In this document: in pieces, positions 20,881 to 32,565 of the stretch
How positions within the stretch are numbered: position 1 is the first letter of the stretch
How the letters are laid out: every line of letters starts with the position of its first letter
NCBI RefSeq assembly: GCF_033115175.1
Contig: NC_084850.1
Location: 20,553,218-20,617,217, forward strand
Direction: 5' to 3'
From: Lepus europaeus
Taxonomy: Eukaryota; Chordata; Mammalia; Lagomorpha; Leporidae
Length of the DNA: 64,000 nucleotides
The notes under the pieces: generated by a model
What the model saw: only the letters and a program-made list of their open reading frames with translations
Told to the model about the DNA's origin: nothing
Databases searched by the model: none
Program-made: the position numbers and the translations under genes

Positions 20881-21397
20881 TAGAGAGTAAAAGGCCAAGT
20901 GAGAGAGCTCTCATGTGCTTCAACTGACATACAACAAAAGTGCATTGAAGGAGGACTCATAGCAACTAGGAAGGCCCACAGCAGTGTGACTGGAGAAGGG
21001 GTTAAAACTAGCACTTGATTTAGACCCTTGCTACTTAACCAGCAAGCCAGCTAAGGAGCAGCAGTATCAGAACCACATGGAAGCTGTTAGTAATGCAGAA
21101 TCTTCTGCTCACTCCAGACTGACATCCCAATCTGCATGTTAAAAGGCACCGTGGATTATGGACATTAAGCTTTAGGTGGCACTGTAGGATGCCAGGAATG
21201 TTCAAATCCTTACATGACAATGCAGTCAGTGCACATAATGCTGTGGCAAACAATGCAGCCAAAGAGAAAGTCTAGCAAGCTACATGTTATAGGATTCTTC
21301 GATGTTTTTCTGTGTAACTTGCATAACTGAGCTCTGTTGTAGTCTCACTCTCAGAGCTGGGTTTGTTCAGTATGCAGGGGATTCTGATAGTGGTTTT

Positions 21398-21758
21398 GAA
21401 AAGCAGACTGGGCCGGCGCCGTGGTTCACTAGGCTAATCCTCCACCTGTAGCGCTGGCACACCGGGTTCCAGTCCTGGTTGGGGCGCCAGATTCTGTCCT
21501 GGTTGCTCCTCTTCCAGTCCAGCTCTCTGCTGTGGCCCGGGAAGGCAGTGGAGGATGGCCCAAGTGCTTGGGCCCCTGCACCCTATGGGAGACCAGGAGA
21601 AGCACCTGGCTCCTGCCATCGGATCAGCACGGTGCGCCGGCCGCAGCATGCTGGCCACAGCGGCCATTGTGGGGTGAACCAATGGAAAAGGAAGACCTTT
21701 CTCTCTGTCTCTCTCTCTCACTGTCCAATCTGCCTGGAAAAAAAAAAGAAAAGCAGAC
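21398..21758 (+). mobile_element. Young CSINE with target duplication
   Basis: The element (about 21409-21747) starts GGGCCGGCGCCGTGG and ends in an A tail. It is flanked by GAAAAGCAGAC at 21398-21408 and 21748-21758. Confidence 0.93.
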
Positions 21759-22006
21759 AGTATTCCCAGATTTGCAACTGGTTCACACACCAGAATGCTC
21801 TCAAACCTCCAAGTCAACTAAGAAAACTTGAGCCAAGGACACGTGGTCTGGCACAGTCCCATGCGACATAAGTAAAGACAGGGCTGCAGCCTGCCTCAAT
21901 CACCTACACACTGCCCTCACAGAGGCAGCTACAGGGACACAGGTTCAAAGCTCCATACATTCTCCCTTTAAGGAGAGGTTGCCCCCCCGAGTCTTGCTTC
22001 CCATTG

Positions 22007-22036
22007 TCTTTTTTTTTTTTTTTTTTTGACAGAGTG

Positions 22037-22078
<42 letters not shown>

Positions 22079-22336
22079 TCTTCCTTTTCCATTGGTTCAC
22101 CCCACAATGGCCGCTGTGGCCAGCGTGCTGCGGCCGGTGCACTGTGCTGATCCGAAGGCAGGAGCCAGGTGCTTCTCCTGGTCTCCCATAGGGTGCAGGG
22201 GCCCAAGCACTTGGGCCATCCTCCACTGCCACAGCAGAGAGCTGGACTGGAAGAGGGGCAAACGGGAAAGAATCTGGCACCCCCACAGGGACTAGAACCC
22301 AGTGTGCTGGCGCCTATTGAGCTGCAGCGCAGGCCA
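22007..22336 (-). mobile_element. CSINE, inverted, with (GA)n tract
   Basis: About 20 T, then GACAGAGTGGACAGTG and a long GA run (22042-22074), then the inverted body ending near GGCGCCTATTGAGC. Confidence 0.92.
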
Positions 22337-22339
22337 AAG

Positions 22340-23075
22340 GCTGCCACTTTCCACAGTCCCTGAGCATTGCTACTGCCAACAAGGAAATTCTGTGTCCCCG
22401 TGAAATCCCAGGATGCACTTCTTCAGTGTCCTGCACCTCCCCATGTTGCCTAGCAGCGTTGCTGTACTGTGTGTTCTGCACGGAGCAGCTTCACTAGGCC
22501 TCACCTGGAACCCCAGGTCCTCCCTCAATAGCCTCGTGGTGGGTGGGAAGCAGGTACAAGTGAAATGCTTGGAGTAACTACAAGTATTGCAGCTTTAGGC
22601 GCATACGAAGAGGGGCACAGGTAGGGACTGACATGGTTCTGGTTGATAAACGTACCTAAGATATTATTGGGGCATATGCTAAAGCCTAATGCACTGATTT
22701 TACTAGATTCAAAGATGAAAGCTGGCCTGTGTGAGGCCTCCAGCCATTCACAATCCAGTGGAAGTAGGAAACAAAAATAACCAACTGAAACCAAGTGCTG
22801 GTCAATGCCATCTCTCTAAATCAAACTCAACAATTTGTTTTGGGAAAGTTGTAGGAGTAACTAGAGTTAATGTTGGGAGAATAGACAAAGGACTCTTAGA
22901 GGAAATGGGATTTGACCTGGGTTGTGAAAGAATAGGATAATGTTACATGATTAATAATGGTGGGGGAAGGGAGACACTGTAGGAGAAGAGAAAGCACAAC
23001 AGAGACACAGAAGGAGGAGGGAAATAATACAGATCATGATATAAACTTGCAGAAATAAACTCAAAGTAGTCTGAC
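22340..23075. other. Unique intergenic DNA, nothing recognised
   Basis: No repeat, exon or regulatory element could be supported here. Confidence 0.4.
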
Positions 23076-23078
23076 ATG

Positions 23079-23382
23079 GGACTGGTGCTGTGGCGCAGTG
23101 GATTAAAGACATGGCCTGCAATGCTGGCATTCCATATGGGTACCGGTTCAAATTCCAGCTGCTCCACTTCTGATCCAGCTCCCTGCTAATGCTCCTGGGC
23201 AAGCAGCGGAGGATGGACCAAGTCCTTGGGCCCCTGCCCCAACGTTGGAGACCTGGAGGAAGCTTCTGGCTCCTGACTTCAGATCAGCTTGGCTCCAGCC
23301 ATTTTGGCCATTTGGGGAATGAATCAGAGGATGGAAGACCTCTCTAACTCTTTCAAATAAATAAGATTTTTTTTTTAAAAAA
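23079..23382 (+). mobile_element. CSINE, diverged
   Basis: Head GGGACTGGTGCTGTGGCGCAG and tail CTTTCAAATAAATAAGA. Confidence 0.9.
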
Positions 23383-23389
23383 GTAGTCT

Positions 23390-24840
23390 GTCATGTGAGA
23401 AGCAATGTGAAATTAGGGTACTAATTTCTCCATAGTACTGAAGTCTCCAAAATGATTTCTTTATAGCATTTGCAATGGTCTTTCCTACATTTACCTTTTT
23501 CCTAATCACACAACTAGACATGCTTACTACAGTACAATATAGACACATAAAGCAGAAAACAATTACATATCCCCCACAATCAAAGTACATCCAGATAACT
23601 ATGTGCCACATTCTCCTATTTACACTCTTTTAGATGTGTTCTTATCTTCTGCACCAATAGGTTTGGATGTACCATGGCAGAAGACAATTTACATGTATAG
23701 GAACACTCTTGATTCATCCTTGCAGTATATATAATGTACAGCAGAGTGAAATGTTCAGCATCTAAGGAAAATCAATCTATTGACTTAGAAATTAATTATG
23801 TTCTTCATTTGAATAGCCTTGATGATGGCTTATCCCATTTCTCTACCTATGTGTTTACAATAGATAGCAGCAGCCTCCTGGTAATCCCCCAGGTTCACAT
23901 TAACTGAGGATGCAAGCTCCAGGCTCTCCTATCTCCCTCTCCACCCCCTCTGATTATTACCTAAGAATCCCACTGTATTACCCCAGGGACTATGATTGCC
24001 CACAGTGGGAGACTATCTGTCCCTGAACAACTTAGCACCCATGCTAGTCTCCCAGAGGTGCTGTAATAAATGAGCACATGGGAGTGGCTAACATCAGAAA
24101 CTGATTGTCTGGGAGGAGAAAGATCCAAAATCAGTGTTACAGAAATGTTCGTTCCTTCTGGAGAGCTCTGAGGGATAGTTCACTGCCATATTCTCTCCAT
24201 GCATGTGGGGATTGCCAACGTCCAAGGAATTCCAAATGTGTAGATGCATCGTTGCTCTATCTGCCTCCTTTATTTCATAGTGCATTTCCCTGTGTACCTG
24301 TGTGTCCAAATTTCCCTCCTTATAAGAACTCCACTCCTGGGAGCACTGCTCACCATATTTCTGTGTGACTCCACCTTGGATTCATTATATTTGTGAAGAG
24401 CCCATTTCCAATAAGACTCCATACACAGGTACCAGATGTCTGCAAATGAGCATATATTGTGGGGGGCACAATTCAATCCATTTGAAAATTCCTGATTTTT
24501 AATTACTCAAATATTTTTTATCTTTATCACTGAACACTGGCAAACGCAAAGGAGCAGGCTTTGCCTCATAAGGGGTGCTTCAGACAGTCAATGGCAAGAG
24601 AAATGAAGACAAATTTCTTGAGTGCACAAAATTTAAAATCAATGCATGTTATTTCTTCATGGGCATTTAGATGAACTTGAAAAAAACATGTACTTCACTG
24701 ACAACAATGAGCATGACTCAAGAGCAAAGGTAAAAACCTCTGTCATCTTTCTCTGCTTAGTATCTGAGAGTAGACAGAGACATTCAGTTCCCATCTCCTG
24801 ACTCCCAACATAAATGAACACAGCATAACCTTAGATCCTG
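23390..24840. other. Unique AT-rich DNA, nothing recognised
   Basis: Several short frames occur but none has a recognisable domain or splice context. Confidence 0.4.
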
Positions 24841-24844
24841 AACC

Positions 24845-25000
24845 TCAAGCAAGGTCTCCCACGTGGGTGGCATGGACCCAATTATTTCCTCCTAGTGTTT
24901 TCATTAGCAGGAATCTAGAGTCAGGTGCTACAGCCAGGGAAGATATGCCCATGTTCCTCAGCTGTAAAACACAGACACCTTAACACAGCGACTTAAATGC
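24845..25000 (-). mobile_element. Old CSINE remnant, inverted
   Basis: AAGGTCTCCCACGTGGGTGG and CATTAGCAGGAATCTAG match the inverted C-repeat middle. Both ends are lost. Confidence 0.6.
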
Positions 25001-25748
25001 CAGTGTAAACACACTCCTCCAGAGGTTATGATGTTGTTACAGAAGCAACAGAGTCCTTCATGAACCCATCAAAATTTTTATTTTTTAGCAAATAAGTGTT
25101 CAGTTTATCCACAGGTATCAGTTTATCTCACCAGGTATCCACTGGTGAGATCACTCAGTTAACTGAATTTAATAACAGTACTTTTTATGGTAGTTTCACA
25201 CTATGTCAGGCAACATTCTATGTGGCCCTCTAATGGGCTAATGGATAAGACAAAATAGAAAAGCAAATCCTAAACACCCCTGTCCATGTTAAGTTTAACA
25301 ACTCGCATAGGAAACAGGGCCACAGGTCAACAAGAGAAATAACAAACTATGCTGGTGATGAGAAGTGAGAAAGTGCTATAGAGGAAAACAAAGTAAACAT
25401 ACAACAAACAGGGGACTTGCTTTGCCTATGAAAGTGACTTCAGGGTAGACAACATCCTCTGTCCCCACCCAACCCATCCCTGGCCATGGGAAGCAAAAAA
25501 TTCAAATTCAATTGCAGTGGGGTTTCCAACAATGCCTTTCCTACTGTAACTCGCTAGCTTTGCTAAATTTGCTGTGTTGCCCTACACTTGAATGATGGTC
25601 CCATATGAACCTGCCAGTGTCTGATTTGGCTGCACCAAAAAAGCTGTATTTAAAATCCGTTTTATGATGACTCAATTGAAATTTGCAACAGAACCAAGCC
25701 CTTTGCTGCCCTTCGAAATAAGGATGCACAGGGAACAAAAAGGTGTTA

Positions 25749-25943
25749 TTACATCATCATTTCCACTGGGGTGACAGACACTGCTCTCCAAATATAGTGC
25801 CCCTGATCACTCTTCACTATGTTCACATTGACAGCATCGTAGACTTCAGGCATATAGCCCTCAGGCAGTATCAGCGAATCCAAGGTGAAAAAGACAGTAT
25901 TAGCGATCACCCCATTTCTTCCATGTACACTGCTAATCCACAC
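25749..25943 (-). CDS. CT55: CT55 coding exon 5 (last)
   Basis: The exon follows acceptor CTCTACAG and starts in phase 0 with VWISSVHGRNGVI. It contains FFTLDSLILPEGY and YIWRAVSVTPV, the C-terminal cold-shock-like repeat of CT55 as I recall the human protein. It ends at TAA (25749-25751), giving 64 codons. The human protein continues about 25 residues further. The broken copy has a matching TAA, so the shorter tail predates the duplication. This is the best conserved exon of the gene. Confidence 0.85.
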   Translation of the reverse strand: MWISSVHGRNGVIANTVFFTLDSLILPEGYMPEVYDAVNVNIVKSDQGHYIWRAVSVTPVEMMM

Positions 25944-26090
25944 CTGTAGAGAGGGAGAATGGAAATGATTAACATCAAAGTGCACTACAAGCTTCTCTGC
26001 CCCTCCTCACTACGGCTCTATCCTGTGAGTCTCTCCATCTCCACCGGGACCCCCAATTTGACTGGCACCTTGTCAACACCAAGGATGCTC

Positions 26091-26156
26091 GGTAAACACA
26101 CCCGGGGCCAGACCTCACTTCCTGGTAAACACACCCGGGGCCAGACCTCACTTCCT
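26091..26156. repeat. Perfect 33-bp tandem duplication
   Basis: The 33-bp unit, starting GGTAAACACACCCGGGG, occurs at 26091-26123 and is repeated without change at 26124-26156. It sits in the last intron of CT55. Zero divergence implies a recent event or a length polymorphism. Confidence 0.97.
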
Positions 26157-26658
26157 AACAGCCAATTCAGAGTCTCAGGAGAGAGAATCCTGGTCTACAG
26201 TGAGTGACTCTGCTAACATTACCACTCACTGTGCATTAATCACGATTTGATGGATTCCCCACTTCCTTTCCAACTCCACAATTCAAGTCATACTTGGCTC
26301 TTATGAGTAATGTCAGCTGCTATGGCATGATACATTTACTCTTTCTCAAAAAATATTCTTGTACACAAGTCATATTTCATAATGTTTTTCTTAAGAGCAC
26401 TGTAATAGCATCCCAATACCATATAAAATACCGAATGTACATTATCAGTTGCATACGAAACATACGAAATACAAATAATTCTCTTAATTTCTTTGGTTTT
26501 GGAACTCATTATTTCTCAAAAGCAACATAAGCTCCTGTTTGGCAAAGAACAGATTGTATAGATATCCCAGCACATGCAGTAGAAAGCTGAGAACCAAATT
26601 ATCAACAAAGGAAAAACTGACAATAAGGGAAGTCTGCAGCAATATGCAAACCCATTAC

Positions 26659-26771
26659 CTTTTTGACACGGTTAAAGTTCAATGGCTTTGCTGAGTGTGC
26701 CCTGATGTTGGAGGTGCAAGGATCGAAGGAATACTCAACTTCTAACCAGTCTCCCCTGTAAGGCTTAAAAC
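26659..26771 (-). CDS. CT55: CT55 coding exon 4
   Basis: Acceptor CTTTTGTAG and donor GTAATG bound a 113-bp exon. It enters in phase 1, completing a Gly codon with exon 3, and encodes FKPYRGDWLEVEYSFDP and SNIRAHSAKPLNF. This matches the second half of the middle cold-shock-like repeat of CT55. It leaves in phase 0 into exon 5. No counterpart is found in the broken copy. Confidence 0.85.
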
Positions 26772-28612
26772 CTACAAAAGCCATGGAGAAACTGCAGTTA
26801 TGTTATTGCTTCTCTGAAGTCATCTTGAATTCACAAGTTTTGTCAGTGCTGTACCATTACTGAGAAGCTTGTGTTCTACATAAATATAATTTTGCAGGTG
26901 TTTGCACAGAAACCTTTTAAATATTTCAGTCAGATTCAAGATATCACGCCTTATTCCCTGACTGTCCTGTACTGGTTTAGTAAATCCAGATAGGGAAAGG
27001 AATGAAGAACTGAACATCACACGTAGCCAAATTTGGAGATGAGCCTGGGAACATATTAAACAAATGTTCACATTCACAAGTCTTTACTCAAGAGACAGTC
27101 AAGTACAAAGTTGAGATCGCAGGCTTGCAACTGTACTCCTATATTACAGACCACAACACTGTTGCTCAGTTTGCGACCATGGTCGAGGCACTTAACCTCT
27201 CTGTGTCTCAATGTCACCATGTATAAAATGAGAAGTACCCTAATAGTCTTGATGACACACCATTAATGTACTGATAAAACTTTACATGTACAATAAAGAA
27301 ATTAGTGACATCAAGAAATACTGTACAAATGAATAAGCAATCCCAGGATTTTGGTCAGCTAATGAGGTCTTTACTACATTTGAGAGATATACACATGTAG
27401 TTTCAAAAGGGATTTTGCATTAAGAAGAAGGTTAGTTATAGCATAACAGATAACCACAAGACTCAGAAGTAACAGGAATGCTCAAACATCACAGGTGGGT
27501 ATGTAAACTGGCACGCCCAAACCAGCAAACTGACAATGTCAACAAAGTTAAATGTACATGAATCTGATGACCCCAGGCTCGGTGAGACATCTGTTGCTTC
27601 TCTCCTTAATAAATATGCATAACTCTGGTGTGGCTTTACAGAATATGTATGGGCTAACAGCTGCAGAGGGCACGTGCCTAAAGCTATACTCAAGCCAAGA
27701 TTCCATCATTTCCATACACAGACTGAATTAACATATCTAAAGCTTAGTTCCTATTTTTCTTCTTTTTCACTACAATTGGCTCTTCTCAGTCTCCCACGTG
27801 TCACATTAACAACTTCATCCCTACCACTGTCCAAACCAAATACCTTGCAATTACTTTTTCCTCTCTTTCCTTTCACAACAAAAGGCCAATTCACCAGCAA
27901 TCATTTTCCTCTGAAGTCCCAAATTATATCCAGGATCTTCCTCCAGATCTCCATAACCTCTGGCCAATTTTGCTATGTCCTCCTAACCAAATTCTTGATT
28001 ATCCTTCTCCCATATACTCTCTTGAAAACAAAGTAGACAGAGTGAACTTGGTAACAAAGCTCAGGCAAGGACCCTAGTTCGAAGTCCAAGAGAAATAAAA
28101 CATCAGTCTGGTTTGTGGGGCTGAGCTAATATTCCGGTGAGAGCAGTATTTGCTTCACAAGAATCAACACAGTATAATGTTGGTTAGAGTCCAACTCTTA
28201 GAACAAATCTGGACATTACAAGTGGAATTCAACAACAGGTACCCCATATACATACACTGTAAATTGTAACACTCTCCCTAAACTTCCCTTTTGAAGCATT
28301 TGTATTGCTTTAAAATATTATCTTCCTATTCCCGGGTAATTTTTTATTGGATAATAATTAAATACAAACCAATTTCATTGTATGTATGAAATATATCTAC
28401 ACATTACTGGCTGCATTTACACATAACAACTGATAACCAGAGCTATTAAAAATACTAGGTAACTGCCCTCATAAACTATATTATTTGCACTTCCAAAGGC
28501 CTTCCTCAACTCTTCAGGAGCCATTGACTAGAGCCAGATATGCAAATTGTGATAGTGCTAAAATTTTGTCAGAAAATAAACATCGCATTTTTCTAACAAC
28601 TGGAAATTATAC

Positions 28613-28757
28613 CTTCAGAAAAAAGGTTTATGGAGAAGCTCGTTGTTTCACTCATATAGACAACACCATTCGATACAGTGCTAACACGATCAATTAAAAT
28701 TCCAATTTCAGGGTCTGATCCGATAGTGTTGTAGAAGTCATCAGGGATGTTCATCAC
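28613..28757 (-). CDS. CT55: CT55 coding exon 3
   Basis: Acceptor TTATGTTACAG and donor GTATAA bound a 145-bp exon starting in phase 0 with VMNIPDDFY. It encodes GSDPEIGILIDRVSTVS and VYMSETTSFSINLFSE, the start of the middle repeat. The exon ends one base into a codon, which exon 4 completes. Sequence and phase both agree with CT55. It is missing from the broken copy. Confidence 0.85.
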
Positions 28758-29785
28758 CTGTAACATAAGTACACATTGACTTCCAACAGAACAAAGCGTT
28801 GACATGGAATCCAGTATGATTAAAAGATTGGTGTTCAAGAATTATGTTTAATAACTGTACTCCTTACTATGGAATATGTTACACAGCAAATTAATCACAG
28901 ATGTGAGCTGATGCACTGAAAATAATTCTTGTGCTTCATGCATTGTTTAAAATCTTGGGACAATGTTAACGGTACACCCAAGTGTAAGGAACTTGTTACA
29001 TTAAGTTCAATGGTAAAATGTATACTATTCTTGTGCTCCAGAAAGTCAGTATTCAATAACTGAAGAAACTGAAATAAGATCCAGTTCTAGGACGTTGGGA
29101 TCAAAATCACAATCATAGTGAAAATCATTTGGTAAATTCTCCAGAGAAAGGAGATTTCAGATTGGGAGAAAACTGAGGCAGTGAATGGAGAAAATGAGTT
29201 TGGGGTTGGGCTGTGAAATCAAAGACAGGTGTCCTTGTTAAATGACAGTAGGGCCAGGAGACAAGTAGAGATGGGAGAAATGCACATAAGCTAGGGATAT
29301 AGGCAGGTGTCTAATGCCATTCAAGGGAAAAGGACTAGGAGATAAACTCTGCAAAAAAATCATTGGAAATTGGACAGAGAGATAACAAAACTAGTCAAAT
29401 TAGGGTGTATTCAATCTCTGACAGAGAGGTATACAAAGCAACTTTGTTTACTGGAAGCAAACCTCTCTGTATTTGAAGTTTCTTATCTACAGAAATAATA
29501 GAGGACAATGATGGAAAAAGTACAAAAACAAAGCAATTCCTCATAATTCATAATCATATTAGCTAGAGACAAGTGTCATCTATCTTTCAGTTTTTTGTGC
29601 ACAAATATGTATCACTTAATTATCACGGTTACCTGCATCATTTAAATACTAGAAAAACAGATGAAGAATAGTCAGTGTATTCAATATTCACAAATATTAT
29701 GGAAAAGTCATATACAGCGCTGGGAGTGAAGCTTCAAATATGACACTGTCCCCAAACTAAATCTTAATTGGAAAGATTTCAATAC

Positions 29786-29910
29786 CTCAAAGAGTTCACA
29801 TTCTTCCACACTGGCAGCATCTTTCTGCCCACCTCTCAGCAGCACCCTGCCCAGGTCATAGTTATCAGAGGAGTTTGTGACTTCCTTCTGTTGATTTTCC
29901 AAATTGTCAT
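29786..29910 (-). CDS. CT55: CT55 coding exon 2, first repeat shortened
   Basis: Acceptor CTGTCTCGTAG and donor GTATTG bound a 125-bp exon. It completes an Asp codon with exon 1 and encodes DNLENQQKEVTNSSDNYDLG and RVLLRGGQKDAASVEECELFE. This corresponds to the first cold-shock-like repeat of CT55. Relative to the broken copy it lacks 33 bp (11 codons) that would supply the ESxxFxSD beta-strand motif, so the repeat is unlikely to fold normally. Frame is kept, leaving in phase 0. The borders are less certain than for exons 3-5. Confidence 0.7.
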
Positions 29911-30072
29911 CTACGAGACAGTTCAATGGGGTCACACCACTTAGGTTCACATGCAAAACCCATACAAAGACCATCTGTGTTAGGCTCTCTTGATCCTTCA
30001 TATGTAAAACAAGGATTACAACAACATCTGCCACTAAGCATTGCCATTTATTCACACAGGTATGTACAGTTT

Positions 30073-30429
30073 AAGATCTGTGAGTACCAGGGCTGGTGCT
30101 TTGGTACAGTGGGTTAAGCCGCCACCTGCAAGGCCAGCATCCCATGTGGACACTGGTAAAATTCTCCGCTGCTCACTTCTGATCCAGCTCCGTTACTAAT
30201 GAATGCACCTGAGAAAGCAGGGGAAGATGCCCCAGGTCCTTGGGCCCCTGCACTCATGTAGGAGACCAGAAAGAACCTCCTGACTTTCGTCTGGCCCTTC
30301 CCTGGCCATTGCGGAGTGAACCAGCATATGGAAGATCTCCCTCTGTCTCTCCCTACCTGTCTCTCCAGAACTCTGCCTTTCAAATAAAAAATAAATCTTT
30401 GAAAAAACCCTTAAAAAAGATCTGTGAGT
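30073..30429 (+). mobile_element. CSINE with target duplication, CT55 intron 1
   Basis: The element (30086-30416) starts CAGGGCTGGTGC and ends in an A-rich tail. AAGATCTGTGAGT flanks it at 30073-30085 and 30417-30429. Confidence 0.93.
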
Positions 30430-30480
30430 GCCTTGCAGAAGGTAGCTGTTATCACTGTAGATGCAGATTTCTTAAAGCTT

Positions 30481-30841
30481 CCACTATTACATCTTTTTTT
30501 TTTTGACAGGCAGAGTGGACAGTGAGAGAGACAGAGAGAAAGGTCTTCCTTTTTGCCGTTGGTTCACCCTCCAATGGCCACCGCGGCCGGCGCACCGCGC
30601 TGATCCGAAGGCAGGAGCCAGGTGCTTCCTACTGGTCTCCCATGGGGTGCAGGGTCCAAGCACTTGGGCCATCCTCCACTGCATTCCCGGGCCACAGCAG
30701 AGAGCTGGACTGGAAGAGGAGCAACAGGGACAGAATCCTGCGCCCTGACCGGGACTAGAACTCCGTGTGCCGGCGCCGCAAGGCAGAGGATTAGCATATT
30801 GAGCCGTGGCGCTGGCCCACTATTACATCTTATTATCATCA
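30481..30841 (-). mobile_element. Young CSINE, inverted, with target duplication
   Basis: Body at 30496-30826, flanked by CCACTATTACATCTT at 30481-30495 and 30827-30841. It inserted about 65 bp from the preceding SINE in CT55 intron 1. Confidence 0.93.
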
Positions 30842-31279
30842 CAAAGCTGAGGAAGTAATCTCTAGGGCCTGCTTTCTTATCTTCTCAGACAAAGCAGTCA
30901 AACCATCTGGAGATTTACAGGTGAGTCCTAATTGCACCCAATTTTTTTGCTGTGTGTACAAGAGCAGCTGAGAAGTAATATTTTGTTATTTGATTCCAGC
31001 AGTCAGCTTGCCAAAGAGTTCTGCTGGTTGCCTAAGGGACTAGCTATCTGAATTATCCACCTGTCTGCAAAAACTCGATAGAGATGCAAAATGAATTCCA
31101 GATGCAATTGTGGGGCATGTAAAAAAGAACTCACCTAGAGCAGGAAGCAAGCGAGAGAGGCAGGGGAGCTTCACCCCAGGGCCTTGTGTATCAGCCCCTT
31201 TTCAGACTGAAGGCCATGAAATGGAGGCTTGAGTGTGGCTGCCCTAGCTCACACTGTGGTATATGTTGAATACCCTAGA

Positions 31280-31325
31280 CACAAATGCACGGACACACAC
31301 ACATTCATGCACACGCACAGGATAG
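31280..31325. repeat. CA-rich simple repeat
   Basis: Short imperfect (CA)n run, ACGGACACACACACATTCATGC, in intron 1 of CT55. Confidence 0.7.
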
Positions 31326-31451
31326 AGCCGTGACAACTCTTAATGGCTCCCGCACCCAAATATGGACCAGCGTTGGGAGGGCCAACACTAGGAGATTCCT
31401 TGCAGGGGGTGGGGGTGGGGGAATCCTACAATGGGACACACTGAGACGTAC

Positions 31452-31536
31452 CTTGCCCTGCTCCCGGCTGCCTCTCAGCAGGTTCGTAGCTCTTGCATCC
31501 GAAGAAGGTTACCATGCGTCTCACCAGCTTGAGCAT
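31452..31536 (-). CDS. CT55: CT55 coding exon 1 (start)
   Basis: The ATG at 31534-31536 opens MLKLVRRMVTFFG and then the PAERQPGAGQ motif, close to the start of human CT55 as I recall it. The donor is GTACGTC at 31451. Exon 1 contributes 85 coding bases. Joined with exons 2-5 (125, 145, 113 and 195 bases) it gives 663 bases, or 220 codons plus stop, with every phase compatible. CT55 is a cancer/testis gene, normally germline-restricted. The broken copy has the matching exon near 20072. Confidence 0.8.
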
Positions 31537-31539
31537 GGT

Positions 31540-31790
31540 CTCCTCCACAGCAAGGCACTGAGCTCTGCAAAAAGCTCACCGAGCTGAACAGCTCCTCTGT
31601 CCCTCAGGTCACAGCGCCCCCAAACTCCCTCCTGCAAGCAGCGGCTTCCAAAATGGCGCGGGCGGGATTCCCTGCAGGAGCCACGCGGCGTCGCCAGCAG
31701 CGCTCATGCGTCACTCACGCCCACCACTGCCGCGAGACTCTTCTTGATCCACCCCCTAACTCTGTAGCCAGTGAGCTGGCTGCACACAGG
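31540..31790 (-). promoter_or_regulatory. CpG-rich presumed promoter of CT55
   Basis: Just upstream of the CT55 ATG lies a CpG-dense block (GGCGCGGGCGGG, CACGCGGCGTCGCC) in otherwise CpG-poor surroundings. It contains CAAAATGGCG, a YY1-like motif, and further out CCAATAG. The counterpart in the broken copy (about 20080-20400) has far fewer CpG. Promoter role is inferred. CT55-type genes are usually controlled by promoter methylation. Confidence 0.6.
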
Positions 31791-32099
31791 CAAGAGGGCC
31801 CTACAGCCAATAGAAGGCAGTGGTAAGAAACACCAGTGGCTCCTCCGACCCAAACTCCTGGTGCACTTTCAGGAAGTCCGGAATAGTTCTCGGAGCAGGG
31901 TGTGTCCTCTTGCTGGAAGAGTGCAACTTTTCTGGCGCGTTTTCTGTTTGGTTGGTCCAGACATCCATCTTGGAAATGTGTTCCTGCGCAATGCCAAAGA
32001 ATATTAGAGCCCTCCCCTTGGGCAGTGAGAGCTCCACCCAGATATCCAGTCTGTGTGGGCAGGGTGGGTTTTGAGGCCCTGTGTGTATGTCATGTCAAG

Positions 32100-32565
32100 T
32101 CTCTTTTATCCTAGTGTTCCTATCAATAATATACCATAGACTTGTTTGGTAACCAGCAGATACCTGTTCAGTACTGACCCGGGGCTGAACCAATGTTGGT
32201 GTTTGAAAATTAATCAGTGAATAAAAAAGAACTGATACTGGCTTTGGGGAGGTAATCTGAAGGGGTGAGGGGATAGGGAGATAAAAACCTAATAAGGAAC
32301 AAATACAGGACTTAAGGGAGGCGCAGTGCTGCCCCTATACCGGGGTGGACCCAGACCCGAGAAGGAGCTGCATGCTTCTGGTTCTGAAGGATGGACTGGA
32401 TCGCTAGCAGAACCTTTGGGCCGCAGGGCGCTGCGTCTGGGAGCCGTGCTCAAGTAACAGGCACAACTGGGTCCATGCTCCCTGGGCCTGCGAAGCTGGA
32501 CACTCTGGCTTCCCTTAACAACCAGGTGCTGGCTGCCTGCAGCTCGGACAGGGCAGTGGACATGT
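32100..32565. other. Unique region, CpG-bearing, no gene seen
   Basis: The CT55 duplication ends near 32100. Beyond it lies modestly CpG-rich DNA (32330-32470) with no supported exon. Confidence 0.4.

Noticed and set aside
31771-32037. 78-codon frames on both strands upstream of CT55
   Set aside because: They lie in the duplicated promoter-side block, and the copy at 20336-20580 does not keep the frame.
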